Part shown: piece after piece, positions 56,841 through 64,000 of the stretch
Numbering within the stretch: position 1 is the stretch's first letter
Layout of the letters: every line of letters begins with the position of its first letter
IMG/VR virus record: IMGVR_UViG_3300009545_000021
Span: 1 to 64,000 of that record
Source of the DNA: a virus
Direction: 5' to 3' (one strand)
Length of the DNA stretch: 64,000 bases
Translations under genes and position numbers: made by a program
The notes under the pieces: model-generated
Database searches by the model: none
What the model was told of the DNA's origin: nothing
The model's input: the letters and a program-made list of their open reading frames with translations, nothing else

Positions 56841-57074
56841 CTACCGCCGCTTCCGTAATGGAGGCGGCGGCTTTTTTGCGTGCGGACGGTTCCAAGGGAG
56901 CGCTGTGGCGAAGCAGCCGAAAACGCTGGTGGAGCGACGATCGGCGGTCTCGATATCGACATAGGGGCTGAAGCGATCGGTTTTGCGGCGCCAGCGGGCT
57001 TCGGCCCAGATCACCTTTCGGATCGCGGGGGGAGGGCGAAAGACGGTGTACCAATGACCGTTCGACCGGAGCAT
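56841..57074 (-). CDS. Small phage protein at end of minus unit
   Basis: 77 residues from ATG 57074, three bases after the preceding stop. RSNGHWYTVFRPPPAIRKVI then a basic tail encoded across the terminator. The tail is low-complexity, so the true product may be less defined. Unknown function. Confidence 0.45.
   Translation of the reverse strand: MLRSNGHWYTVFRPPPAIRKVIWAEARWRRKTDRFSPYVDIETADRRSTSVFGCFATALPWNRPHAKKPPPPLRKRR
56844..56877 (+). terminator. Rho-independent terminator
   Basis: CCGCCGCTTCC (56844-56854) pairs with GGAGGCGGCGG (56860-56870), 11 pairs with loop GTAAT, followed by C and six T. Ends the late (+) transcript, which converges with the minus-strand genes. Confidence 0.85.
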
Positions 57075-57077
57075 TGG

Positions 57078-57605
57078 TCAGCTCGGCTCGCCGTGGTCAT
57101 GCGGACCGAACAGCGCCTCGATCTTCTCGAGACAATAGGGGTGCAGGCCGCCGTGGTTCTCGGAATCCTCCAAGCCCGCGCCGACGCCATAGCCGGAAAA
57201 GCCGGTCCAGACGTTGCCGTCCGGCTGCGTCAGGCGGATGAACTGGAAATGGTTGTCGGCGACGATGTAGTGCGCCTCGATCTTGTGGCCGTCGACTTCC
57301 ATGACGATCGGCGGCCGATTGTTTTCAGCGTGGGTATAGGCATCGAAGGAGGGCGGCGACAGCTCTTCGGCAAAGCCGCGATACAGGCTCGTATAGGATT
57401 GCTTGTACAGACAGACGAAAATCGGGCCGTCGCCGAGCACGACATGGAAGCCGCGAATGGCGGAGGGGTCCGGATTCGCCGAGGTCCAGCCCGGCCAGGC
57501 GCCCGGCGTCGAGCGCAGGCCTGCAGGGGTAAACTCGACGTCGCTGCGCTCCTCGACGCGCAGGCCGTTTCGGTAGGCGTAGCCGCCATAATCGCTATAG
57601 GCCAT
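57078..57605 (-). CDS. Phage protein of unknown function
   Basis: 175 residues. Tyr/Gly-rich opening (AYSDYGGYAYRNGLRVEER), beta-rich body with GFHVVLGDGPIFVCLYKQ, and PYCLEKIEALFGPHDHG at the end. No family recognised; 12 bases after the upstream gene. Confidence 0.65.
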   Translation of the reverse strand: MAYSDYGGYAYRNGLRVEERSDVEFTPAGLRSTPGAWPGWTSANPDPSAIRGFHVVLGDGPIFVCLYKQSYTSLYRGFAEELSPPSFDAYTHAENNRPPIVMEVDGHKIEAHYIVADNHFQFIRLTQPDGNVWTGFSGYGVGAGLEDSENHGGLHPYCLEKIEALFGPHDHGEPS

Positions 57606-57617
57606 TGTCGTCTCCGT

Positions 57618-57938
57618 TCATTGGCGCAGGTGGTTGGTCGGCTGGCCTTCCCGGGTAGCCTGTGCCGCCAAGATTTCTCGTTCGAGGCGCGCTATCATTT
57701 CTGCCATCTCGGTCTCGGCCTTCCGGATTTGCCGTCGCATCCTGCGATCGAAAAGCCAGCCGCGCACGAGAAGAAAAAGCAAGAGGGCGACGGTGGTGGC
57801 GTTGAGGATGTAGTTGAAACCGACCATCCATGTCGGCTGGACGCCGAGGGCCCATAGAACGGTTGCGCCGGCGACGGCCAGGATGGCTTGGCCGGTGAGT
57901 GTCAAGGCGATCTCGACGGTGAGAGCTTGGACATTCAT
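57618..57938 (-). CDS. Two-span membrane protein
   Basis: 106 residues from ATG 57938 (ATGA with the preceding gene). Membrane helices at about 9-30 (IALTLTGQAILAVAGATVLW) and 38-56 (YILNATTVALLLFLLVRGW), then a charged coiled coil. Superinfection exclusion or holin-like roles are possible; none is shown. Confidence 0.65.
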   Translation of the reverse strand: MNVQALTVEIALTLTGQAILAVAGATVLWALGVQPTWMVGFNYILNATTVALLLFLLVRGWLFDRRMRRQIRKAETEMAEMIARLEREILAAQATREGQPTNHLRQ

Positions 57939-58225
57939 GAGGCGATCCACTCTTCGCCGGTCTCGAGATTGCGTCGCCGGCCGGTTTTGGGGTGCCGGTG
58001 CCAGCCCTCGGGATCGCCGCTGCCATTCCATTGGATCAGGGCGATGAGGGCGCCTTCGAGAGACTGGTAGCAATAGCGCTCGGCATAGCCGACAAAGTCG
58101 ATGTCGACGTGCATCGTCCAATGAAACATCAGCCGGTGGATGCCGCATAAGCGCCCGTCGGGCAGATTGCGCATGGTGACATATTCCTGGCGGATGGCTT
58201 GCGGCAATTCGTTGGGTGTGATCAT
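57935..58225 (-). CDS. Small phage protein
   Basis: 96 residues. MRNLPDGRLCGIHRLMFHW followed by an aromatic stretch and a Trp/Gly-rich end (GSGDPEGWHRHPKTGRRRNL). No family recognised. Overlaps the next start. Confidence 0.6.
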   Translation of the reverse strand: MITPNELPQAIRQEYVTMRNLPDGRLCGIHRLMFHWTMHVDIDFVGYAERYCYQSLEGALIALIQWNGSGDPEGWHRHPKTGRRRNLETGEEWIAS

Positions 58226-58230
58226 GGGCC

Positions 58231-58641
58231 TTACCGCAGCTGGCTGGCGTCGCCGACGCCATAGACGCGCTCCAGACGCCTGATCTCCTCGACGATCAGC
58301 GCATGCAGACGCGGGCAGCGCTTGGGCATTTCAGCCAGGCCCGTGCCGATGCCGTCACGCGGGATGACGATCAGCCGGCCATCGGCAGCCGCCAGCTGCA
58401 CGCGGTCGAGCGCCCACAGGATCTCTTCGCGGGCATCGTCCTGGTCGTCCCGGAAAAAGTCGCCGTCGAACAGGGTCGGCGCCCATTTGGTGGGAACGCC
58501 GATGGCATTGGGCTCGCCGCGCATCGCCCGGGCCTGTCCGCCGAGGCCGCGCTTGGCGACGTTGTCGCCGAAGACGAAGCGGGCCTCGGGATTGTCGCGA
58601 CACATCTGCCGGGTGATCTCGTAGGCGTAGATGATCGGCAT
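58231..58641 (-). CDS. Conserved phage protein (macro-like, unknown role)
   Basis: 136 residues from ATG 58641. RFVFGDNVAKRGLGGQARAM near 20-40, then GEPNAIGVPTKWAPTLFDG and RLIVIPRDGIGTGLAEMP near 95-110. This set is shared by a common phage protein family of unknown function; the Gly-rich loops suggest nucleotide or ADP-ribose binding, but this is inference. Confidence 0.65.
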   Translation of the reverse strand: MPIIYAYEITRQMCRDNPEARFVFGDNVAKRGLGGQARAMRGEPNAIGVPTKWAPTLFDGDFFRDDQDDAREEILWALDRVQLAAADGRLIVIPRDGIGTGLAEMPKRCPRLHALIVEEIRRLERVYGVGDASQLR

Positions 58642-58648
58642 GGCGGCC

Positions 58649-58975
58649 TCAGTGCACGGTGGTGGACGAGGGGGATTGCATCTGCTGGTTGGCCTGGATG
58701 ACGGCATTGATCATTTCCACCACCATCGGGCGCGGCATGGCGAGATAGGCTTCGAGGTCGGCCTGGCGCACCACCATGAGCACGATCGGAAAGCAGCCGG
58801 GATCGGCGATCGGCACATCGACCTCGTAGCGGCCGGGCTGCTCGATCGAAAGATGCGAGGGTTTGATGCTCTTGGAATAGGTCACGAAGGTGTGCTCGGG
58901 CGGACAGGTGATCGCGATCGTCTCGCCGGGACGCCAGAAGATCACAGCCTCGTTAAGAACGGTCTGAAGGGCCAT
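58649..58975 (-). CDS. Phage protein of unknown function
   Basis: 108 residues. Beta-rich N-terminal two thirds (FWRPGETIAITCPPEHTFV), then a helix with VVEMINAVIQANQQMQ. Start overlaps the upstream gene by 23 bases. Confidence 0.6.
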   Translation of the reverse strand: MALQTVLNEAVIFWRPGETIAITCPPEHTFVTYSKSIKPSHLSIEQPGRYEVDVPIADPGCFPIVLMVVRQADLEAYLAMPRPMVVEMINAVIQANQQMQSPSSTTVH

Positions 58976-59180
58976 CCGGCTTCTCCTCGATCAAACGCTG
59001 CAGGTCGATCCACGACCTGGCCCCCAAAGGCCGCCAGTTGAAGCAGGGTTGGCCGAGCCAGCCATGCATGATGCAGACGCATGGCTGCACGACGCAGTGT
59101 CCATAATTGTCCAGGAAATATGGATCTGGCAAATCCCATTTTTCGGGCGGGAAAGGCACGTATTCATAATCCGTTTCCAT
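58953..59180 (-). CDS. Small Cys/His phage protein
   Basis: 75 residues from ATG 59180. HCVVQPCVCIMHGWLGQPC near 28-46 carries four Cys and two His, a possible zinc or redox site. The gene lies between the left arm of attP and the early block. The frame runs further upstream, but across attP. Confidence 0.55.
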   Translation of the reverse strand: METDYEYVPFPPEKWDLPDPYFLDNYGHCVVQPCVCIMHGWLGQPCFNWRPLGARSWIDLQRLIEEKPDGPSDRS

Positions 59181-59213
59181 GAGGCCTCGGGCGTGAACGA
59201 CTCGCGAACGAGT

Positions 59214-59470
59214 CCTGGGACTTTTCCTGGGACTTTCGGGTCCGCAGCTGTCCCTTGTTGGCCTTTGTTCTCCCTTGGTTGCCTCCCGTGAGGGAGGTGG
59301 AGAACATTCGTTATGACATTGATTTTTGAGGGGAAATTGTGGTCGGAGCGCCGAGATTTGAACTCGGGACCCCAAGTCCCCCAGACTTGTGCGCCAGATC
59401 CTATTTCTCCTTTACTGACATAGGTTTAAGGTCCATCTCGACCTGGTTCTGGGACTTTTTCTGGGACTTT
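59214..59470. other. Phage attachment site (attP) with arm repeats
   Basis: A 55-base tRNA-Pro fragment (59340-59394) as core, flanked by two pairs of tandem CTGGGACTTT boxes with 12-base period: 59215-59224 and 59227-59236 on one side, 59449-59458 and 59461-59470 on the other. The right pair lies in the last codons of the integrase (S-Q-K-K-S-Q). Layout matches arm-type and core-type integrase sites. A 6-bp hairpin CCTCCC-GTGA-GGGAGG is at 59283-59298. The stretch 59181-59339 has no gene. Confidence 0.7.
59340..59394 (-). pseudogene. 3' fragment of tRNA-Pro(GGG), att core
   Basis: Read on the minus strand: end of D arm (GCGC), anticodon stem CAAGT/ACTTG with loop CTGGGGG (anticodon GGG), T arm CCGAG-TTCAAAT-CTCGG, acceptor strand CGCTCCG, A73 and CCA. 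The 5' acceptor strand and most of the D arm are replaced by unrelated DNA, so no full tRNA is present. Marks the host integration gene as tRNA-Pro. Confidence 0.8.
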
Positions 59471-60615
59471 CTCGGCTGCGCGTCTGCGGCATCAAGGGTG
59501 TCGCGCACGTCGTTCATGTCGAGATGGGCATAGGTTTGCGCCGTGATGGCGATGGTGGCGTGCCCCAAAAGTTTCTGCGTCGCCTTGAGGTTCCCGGTCT
59601 TCTGGATCAGGCGCGAGGCCCGCGTGTGACGCATATCGTGGAAGCGGACGGCCAAGCCCAAACCCTTCTTGTCCTGGACGACGCGGCGCCATTTCGTCTT
59701 GAGGCCCTGATAGGTCACAGGGTAGCGCGTGCCGCGCAGGCGCAGGATCTTGGTCTTGTTCTCACGGCAGGTGCGCTCGCACACATAGGTGAAAACCCAT
59801 TCGTCGTCGGCCTTCGGACAGGCAGACAGGATCGCGGCGATGGCGTTGGAAATCGGGATGGTGTGGGGGCGGCCACCCTTCTGGGTGACGGTGATGGTGC
59901 GGCTATCCCAATCGATCTGATCCCAGCGCAGCAGGCACTCGGCCAGGCGCAGGCCGGCGGCCAGGGCGAAGCGGAAGACATCGCGAAAGCCTTCGGGCAA
60001 CTCTTCGGCGATGCGGTCCTCGTCGGATAGTTTCAGGACGCGCATGACGGCGCCCTTGCGCGTCGGCAGGAGGTGGGTCGTCCATTTCGGCTCGAAGGGA
60101 AGGGCCTGCTTCCACACTTCCTTGGCGCGGCGAAAGATCGGCTGCAGCAGCTTGATCGTGGTCATGTTGACGGTGCGCGGTGCCACGAGCTGTTCGGCCG
60201 CGCCGGCCTTGGTCTTCTTGCGGCCCCAGCGCGTCTCGCCGCGGCGGCTGGCAACCCAAAGAGCAATGTCGTTGTCGGTGATGCTGTCGAGCCGGCGGTT
60301 GGCCCCAAAATAGTCGCGGGCGCGATTGAGGTGGGTGTGCAGCTGGCTCGCCATGGCTTGGCCGATCGCCACCTCGGCCCAATAGCGATCGCAGGCCTGG
60401 CCGATGGTCATCGGGGCCAGGCCCTTGCCTACGGCCTTAGCGGCACGACTTTGCCGGGCCCATTCCTCGGCTTCGGCGAGGATCGGCTGGACGGCGGCCC
60501 GGGCTTTGGCTTCGGTGGTGGCGGTCGTTGATCCAGAGAACCGACGGCCGCCGCGCTCGAAATCGTAGACGTAGGTCTTGGACCCCTTTGGTTTGTAGAC
60601 GAGTTTGCTGCCCAA
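59401..60615 (-). CDS. int: Tyrosine recombinase integrase
   Basis: 404 residues from TTG 60615, which has AGGAG at ten bases upstream; the open frame to 61002 covers the excisionase. N-terminal strands KLVYKPKGSKTYVYDFE, a core-binding domain (about 60-200) and a catalytic domain with Arg in GLRLAE, Lys in TQKGGRPHTIP, HDMRHTRAS, LGHATI and Tyr in TYAHLD. It catalyses integration at tRNA-Pro. Its C-terminal codons overlap attP arm sites. Confidence 0.93.
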   Translation of the reverse strand: MGSKLVYKPKGSKTYVYDFERGGRRFSGSTTATTEAKARAAVQPILAEAEEWARQSRAAKAVGKGLAPMTIGQACDRYWAEVAIGQAMASQLHTHLNRARDYFGANRRLDSITDNDIALWVASRRGETRWGRKKTKAGAAEQLVAPRTVNMTTIKLLQPIFRRAKEVWKQALPFEPKWTTHLLPTRKGAVMRVLKLSDEDRIAEELPEGFRDVFRFALAAGLRLAECLLRWDQIDWDSRTITVTQKGGRPHTIPISNAIAAILSACPKADDEWVFTYVCERTCRENKTKILRLRGTRYPVTYQGLKTKWRRVVQDKKGLGLAVRFHDMRHTRASRLIQKTGNLKATQKLLGHATIAITAQTYAHLDMNDVRDTLDAADAQPRKSQKKSQNQVEMDLKPMSVKEK

Positions 60616-60803
60616 GGGGCGGTGCTCCTGTTGCGTTCGATAAAGGCGGAGAGGTCGGCTTCCTGAAAGAGGATCTTCTTGCGAACCTTGCCGTTGCCGG
60701 CGCGAATGAAGGTGATTTCGTTGTCGTCGATATGCCGGCGCAGGGTTTTGGCGCTGATCTTCAAGAGACCGGCGGCCTCGTGCAGGGTGAGCAGGGCTTC
60801 CAT
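60429..60803 (-). CDS. xis: Excisionase-like HTH protein
   Basis: 124 residues. First 62 residues are an excisionase/HTH_17 type fold (LLTLHEAAGLLKISAKTLRR, then KILFQEADLSAFIER). The remaining half, in the overlap with int, is low-complexity Pro/Ser/Arg; it may be translated or dispensable. Overlaps the integrase start by 187 bases in a different frame. Controls the direction of recombination. Confidence 0.8.
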   Translation of the reverse strand: MEALLTLHEAAGLLKISAKTLRRHIDDNEITFIRAGNGKVRKKILFQEADLSAFIERNRSTAPWAANSSTNQRGPRPTSTISSAAAVGSLDQRPPPPKPKPGPPSSRSSPKPRNGPGKVVPLRP

Positions 60804-61039
60804 CAGGGCACCTCATCGCCGACGGACAGGCTCTCGAGATCGGTCCCGACCAGCCGCAGTTGCATGAAGTTGAAAATATGCACGATGCCGTCGTCGTTTT
60901 CGACCACGGCGCGCCACTGGCCGCTGCGCTTTTGAAAGACGGCGACCAAGTTGCCCCGAAAATAATAGTCGCCACCGACCTTTTCGACCCGGCAACCGAC
61001 ATAGCTGGTGAAGGGGAGGGACATGAAGCCGTCGCTCAT
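60803..61039 (-). CDS. Small beta-rich phage protein
   Basis: 78 residues from ATG 61039. GCRVEKVGGDYYFRGNLVAV then IFNFMQLRLVG; probably a small barrel. Its stop abuts the xis start. Unknown function. Confidence 0.6.
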   Translation of the reverse strand: MSDGFMSLPFTSYVGCRVEKVGGDYYFRGNLVAVFQKRSGQWRAVVENDDGIVHIFNFMQLRLVGTDLESLSVGDEVP

Positions 61040-61455
61040 TTTTCATTCTTCCGGCGCTTGGGGAACGGTCGGGACGGCCAGGGCCGTTTCGGCTTTTCGG
61101 GTGGGGGCGCCTCGCCGGTGGTTCTGGCGAGGAGCGTGGCGCGAAAGGCGGCCTGGTCGGCGGCCAGGCGCTTGGCCTTGGCGATCGCGGCGATGTCGCT
61201 GCCGGCGGAGGTCGCCGGCGTGCCCCAGGTCTTGATCTCGTGCTCCTCGACCAAGAGCGGCTGGATATAGCGCGGGTCGTTCGGGTCCGGCGTCATGACG
61301 CCATCGTCGTTGACGGCCCTCGTACCGAGCGGGGGCATGTGATCCCAGTGGATCTGGCCGCGGCGGATCTGCTCCAGCGTAAAGCCGAGGGCGAGCAGGC
61401 AAGCGTCGAGCCGCACGCCGACGGGAACATATTTGCGATGCTTGGCCGTGGTCAA
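61036..61455 (-). CDS. Phage protein of unknown function
   Basis: 139 residues from TTG 61455 (TTGA overlap with the preceding gene). IRRGQIHWDHMPPLGTRAVN then IQPLLVEEHEIKTWG, resembling nuclease-like HNH remnants in phage proteins (HWDH, H-x-x-K), and a basic tail. Not proven; no zinc ligands. Confidence 0.55.
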   Translation of the reverse strand: MTTAKHRKYVPVGVRLDACLLALGFTLEQIRRGQIHWDHMPPLGTRAVNDDGVMTPDPNDPRYIQPLLVEEHEIKTWGTPATSAGSDIAAIAKAKRLAADQAAFRATLLARTTGEAPPPEKPKRPWPSRPFPKRRKNEK

Positions 61456-61733
61456 TCGATGACCTCCGGTTTGCCGCCAAGGCCGCAATAGCCGCGCATC
61501 GGCTGGCGCTCGCGCGTGTACCAGCCGCCAGCGGCCTCGCCGTTGTTGCCGCTGCAATTGAAGATCCAGCGCTCCTCGGCGGCCGGCGGCGGCTGACCGT
61601 TGGACAGGAAAAGTTCTTCCTGCTCGACGAACCAGCGCCAAGCCATGCAGCCGGAGCCGCGGCAACCCATCTCTCCGCCCGAAAAGCTCGCCGGGCAGCA
61701 GAAATCATGGGCATCCTGCTCTTTGTAGATCAC
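61452..61733 (-). CDS. Cys-rich small phage protein
   Basis: 93 residues from GTG 61733 (GTGA overlap). CCPASFSGGEMGCRGSGCMA near 14-33, then FNCSGNNGEAAGGWYTRERQ. The Cys set may bind metal or an FeS cluster. No family recognised. Confidence 0.6.
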   Translation of the reverse strand: MIYKEQDAHDFCCPASFSGGEMGCRGSGCMAWRWFVEQEELFLSNGQPPPAAEERWIFNCSGNNGEAAGGWYTRERQPMRGYCGLGGKPEVID

Positions 61734-62185
61734 GCCGCAGCCTCCTCGATCGCATCGGTCAGGTTGACGCCGGAAACCCTTTCGACTTCCCGGCGCCAAT
61801 GCCCGGTGGGAATACCGGGCAGCATTTCGCGCAGCACGATTTCCCGACAGAACTCGACATGGTCGAGCCATTCGGGCGGCGTCCAGTCCTTGGTCGAGGA
61901 GGATTCGAAGTGCAGGACTTCGCCCTCCTGGCCGATCTTGGCGGCCTTGATGCGAAAAGCGCGCATCATGAAGATCGAATGCACGGCATCGCCGTTGGGC
62001 AGGCCCATGCCCTTGGCCAGATAGTGGCAGAGATTGCGGTAGAAGCGCCGCAACTTGTCGGCATCCTTCATGGCCAGGATGACGAGCATGGGCTTGTTTT
62101 CGGCGAAGCGAGCAAGCGCCAGCCTGTCGTATTCGGCGGCAGGCACCAGCGTCACGCCAATACGGCAGGCGGCGATCTCGATCAT
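61730..62185 (-). CDS. Phage early protein
   Basis: 151 residues from ATG 62185. MLVILAMKDADKLRRFYRNL and an EVLHFESSSTKDWTPPEWLD stretch recall DUF1367-type phage proteins with helical fold, which act near replication/recombination genes. The call is weak. Confidence 0.6.
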   Translation of the reverse strand: MIEIAACRIGVTLVPAAEYDRLALARFAENKPMLVILAMKDADKLRRFYRNLCHYLAKGMGLPNGDAVHSIFMMRAFRIKAAKIGQEGEVLHFESSSTKDWTPPEWLDHVEFCREIVLREMLPGIPTGHWRREVERVSGVNLTDAIEEAAA

Positions 62186-62195
62186 GCGGGATTCC

Positions 62196-62612
62196 TCAGG
62201 GAAGGGCGCCGACCGGAGCGGCAAAGAGGGTGAAGGGAGTGTTGAGAACGCTTGGTTCGCGCGGCCATTTCACCGCGCCGGTTTCGGCGAGGCTGCGCAT
62301 TGCCTGCGCCCCTTCGGCGGGCGTGGCGTGCGGCGGCCAGATGCTGAACAGCTCGTAGGTCTGATCATCGTCCAAGCCGAGCCACGCCTGCGCCGTCTGG
62401 CGCACGGGGATACCGGCCAAATCGCTGGCGCGTGTCAGCTTTGCGGCGATATGAACGGTCCACGCCGCAAGGCAACCGGCGCGCTCAGCATTGCGTCCGC
62501 CGTAATCGGTGAAATGTTGCTCGGGATGGTAGGCGCCCATATTGAAGCCGAGTCCTTCGATGGAACCGGCCTCGACGACGTCGGCAACGTGCAAAAGACG
62601 ATCGTGGAACAT
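62196..62612 (-). CDS. Phage early protein
   Basis: 138 residues from ATG 62612. FHDRLLHVADVVEAGSIEGL; a Trp/Gln-rich middle and WPPHATPAEGAQAMRSLAET. No family recognised. Eight bases after the RecT-like gene. Confidence 0.6.
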   Translation of the reverse strand: MFHDRLLHVADVVEAGSIEGLGFNMGAYHPEQHFTDYGGRNAERAGCLAAWTVHIAAKLTRASDLAGIPVRQTAQAWLGLDDDQTYELFSIWPPHATPAEGAQAMRSLAETGAVKWPREPSVLNTPFTLFAAPVGALP

Positions 62613-62620
62613 CGCATTAC

Positions 62621-63964
62621 TCACTGCTGGAGGGTTTTGTGCCTGGCCTGATAGCCCGCCAGCCAGGCCTGGCGGAGAGGGGTGTTTTCGATAAGGTCTT
62701 CCGGCGGATCGGCCATCTTGCCGGCGGCGGCGGCGAGCGAGCCGCGCTTGCGGGCCCGGGACAGCTCTTCGTCGTCGACCGACGCATCGGCCTGGACCTG
62801 CGGGCGACCGGGCGGGGGCGCGGGCGGTGCCGGCGGGGTGGCCGGTTCCGGCGTGTCGGCCAGGGTGCGCTCGATCGCCCGGGCCTTCATGGCGATCAGG
62901 GTGCGGGTCTCGGCGGCCGACAGCACGCGCGGCGGCTGCTGGCGCTTGGCCCAACGCTCCTCGATCTCCATCGGTGACTTGCAGGCGGCCAGCGCCTTGT
63001 CGGCGGCGATCAAATAGCGGGCGAAGTCGAAATCGCTCTCGCCGACGACTTCGCGCACCGGGGCCTCAGCCGGGGCCGGCTTGGGCGCAGGCGGTGGGGG
63101 CGGGGTGGGCGGCGCCGGCTCCGAGGGTGGCGGTGGGGGTTCGGGTGCCGGCGGAGGAGGAGGCGGCGCAGGGGGCGTTTGCGGCGCTTCCTGGGGCATA
63201 TCTTCGGGCGGTACGTCCTCGCTCTCCGGCTCGGGCGCCGGCTCGTTCTGATTGGCGGGGACCGGGATCTCGCGCGGCGCGCCGACCTGCACCGAACCGC
63301 CATCGGTCTCGACCACGGCATCGATGATGACCTCGTCGGCCGGCGGCCTGTTGTGGCCGATCGGCGGCGGAGGCGGCTGCAGCGAGATGCCGTCCTGCAT
63401 CGGCACGTCCTGCTGCTCTTCGATAATGGCCAGGCCCTTGAGCACATCGGGGAAAGCATCGCGCAAGGCGAAGGCGCGGGCGCGCATCTGCAGCATGCGC
63501 TTGGCATAGCCCTGCCAGGGGCCGGGCTTGGCCCACAGCTGGGCGCGCTTGGCCTCGGCTACCGAAAACTCGCCCTTCTTCGGCTTCTTGCCCTTGCGGT
63601 GAACGAGGCAAACCGCCTTCCATGAATCGGTGAACTCGACGCCCTCCATGAATTCCTCATGGTCGTCGAGCAGGCCGGAGCGCTCGCACAGGCCGAGGGC
63701 GGCATCGCCCCAAACCGAGGGGCGGCCGTTGATCATGGCAATCGACTGCAGCGCCATCATCGGCGGCAAGCCGACTTCCATGCCGTGCAGGATGGCGGCG
63801 ACGGCCGTCTCTGCGCTCTTGAACGGCGTCCAGCCGGCGGCGACGGCGAGCTGTGCCAGGCGCCAGGCCTCGTCGATCGTGGTCGGCACGATCGCCTTGA
63901 CGGTGGCGCCGGCGACGATCGGGCCCTTGTTCGGGCGCGCGTCTTCGATCTGCAGTGCGGACAT
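62621..63964 (-). CDS. RecT-family recombinase-like protein
   Basis: 447 residues. Residues about 30-190 match phage RecT-family annealing proteins: LAVAAGWTPFKSAETAVAAI, HGMEVGLPPMMALQSIAMIN, GRPSVWGDAALGLCERSGLL and YAKRMLQMRARAFALRDAFP. A long Pro-rich linker (about 200-310) and a C-terminal helical part follow. Anneals single strands in recombination. Preceded by AGGAGC. No exonuclease is visible nearby; one may lie beyond the edge. Confidence 0.8.
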   Translation of the reverse strand: MSALQIEDARPNKGPIVAGATVKAIVPTTIDEAWRLAQLAVAAGWTPFKSAETAVAAILHGMEVGLPPMMALQSIAMINGRPSVWGDAALGLCERSGLLDDHEEFMEGVEFTDSWKAVCLVHRKGKKPKKGEFSVAEAKRAQLWAKPGPWQGYAKRMLQMRARAFALRDAFPDVLKGLAIIEEQQDVPMQDGISLQPPPPPIGHNRPPADEVIIDAVVETDGGSVQVGAPREIPVPANQNEPAPEPESEDVPPEDMPQEAPQTPPAPPPPPPAPEPPPPPSEPAPPTPPPPPAPKPAPAEAPVREVVGESDFDFARYLIAADKALAACKSPMEIEERWAKRQQPPRVLSAAETRTLIAMKARAIERTLADTPEPATPPAPPAPPPGRPQVQADASVDDEELSRARKRGSLAAAAGKMADPPEDLIENTPLRQAWLAGYQARHKTLQQ

Positions 63965-63973
63965 GGAAGCTCC

Positions 63974-64000
63974 TTAGGCCGCGCGTTGTTCGGTGATGAT
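63974..64000 (-). CDS. C-terminal end of an upstream gene
   Basis: Only the last eight codons (IITEQRAA) and TAA are present; the gene continues beyond the window. It would be the first or next gene of the early unit, upstream of the RecT-like protein. Too short to identify. Confidence 0.5.
   Translation of the reverse strand: MITEQRAA

Noticed and set aside
59340-59420. Complete functional tRNA-Pro gene
   Set aside because: The 5' acceptor strand and D stem are missing; bases beyond 59394 do not pair with CGCTCCG. It is only a 3' fragment.
61036-61455. HNH nuclease at 61036
   Set aside because: HWDH looks suggestive but zinc cysteines and the N-x-x-x-H/N partner are absent.
1-64000. CRISPR array, insertion sequence or rRNA
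   Set aside because: No evenly spaced direct repeats, no transposase-like genes with terminal inverted repeats and no rRNA-like stretches were seen.

Overview
The window is almost wholly bacteriophage DNA. It is GC-rich, tightly packed (start and stop codons often overlap as ATGA, GTGA or TTGA) and carries the packaging, capsid, lysis, replication and integration modules of a temperate tailed phage. I see no tail tube, tape measure or sheath gene. I do see a large portal, a P22 gp4-like stabiliser, two ejection-type proteins of about 1,400 residues and tail fibres, so a short-tailed (podovirus-like) particle is most likely. A GcrA-type zinc-finger protein, the GC content and the codon use point to an alphaproteobacterial host, possibly Hyphomicrobiales; the exact host is inference. 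A 3' fragment of tRNA-Pro(GGG), flanked by paired repeats and by phage genes on both sides, looks like an intact attP. The sequence is therefore probably the free or circular phage form, not a prophage joined to host DNA.

Layout: 0-7.5 kb (+) holds the GcrA-like protein, an adenine methyltransferase, DnaB helicase, a DUF1376-type replication protein and an HNH nuclease. 7.5-14.3 kb (-) is one long run of about 19 small unknown genes, punctuated by three copies of a structured leader element. 14.4-18 kb (+) has an HTH/terminase-small-like protein, a PP-loop (PAPS reductase-like) enzyme and a Tad2/DUF2829-like protein. 18.0-18.7 kb (-) is a three-gene cassette behind an operator-like dyad. 19.2-19.8 kb is non-coding and holds three back-to-back Y RNA-like units, followed at once by a von Willebrand A (vWA) gene. 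20.6-32.9 kb (+) is packaging and capsid: terminase, portal, GroES-like protein, scaffold and coat. 33-55 kb (+) is tail, fibre, spike and ejection proteins. 55.2-56.8 kb (+) is lysis, closed by a terminator. 56.8-64 kb (-) holds small early genes, attP, integrase, excisionase and a RecT-family recombinase.

The most striking locus is 19.42-20.63 kb. Two tandem RNAs have perfect 14-15 bp terminal stems, Ro60-type binding motifs and permuted tRNA mimicry (T arm, closed acceptor arm, D arm), as in bacterial YrlA Y RNAs. A shorter third relative precedes them. The adjacent protein has a complete MIDAS vWA domain, the fold that forms half of Ro60, but no TROVE/HEAT half. This could be a reduced, phage-encoded Ro60/Y RNA system or a decoy for the host's Ro60. 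The other main novelty is a leader RNA element in the minus-strand operon, present three times, with mutually exclusive stems and covarying hairpins.
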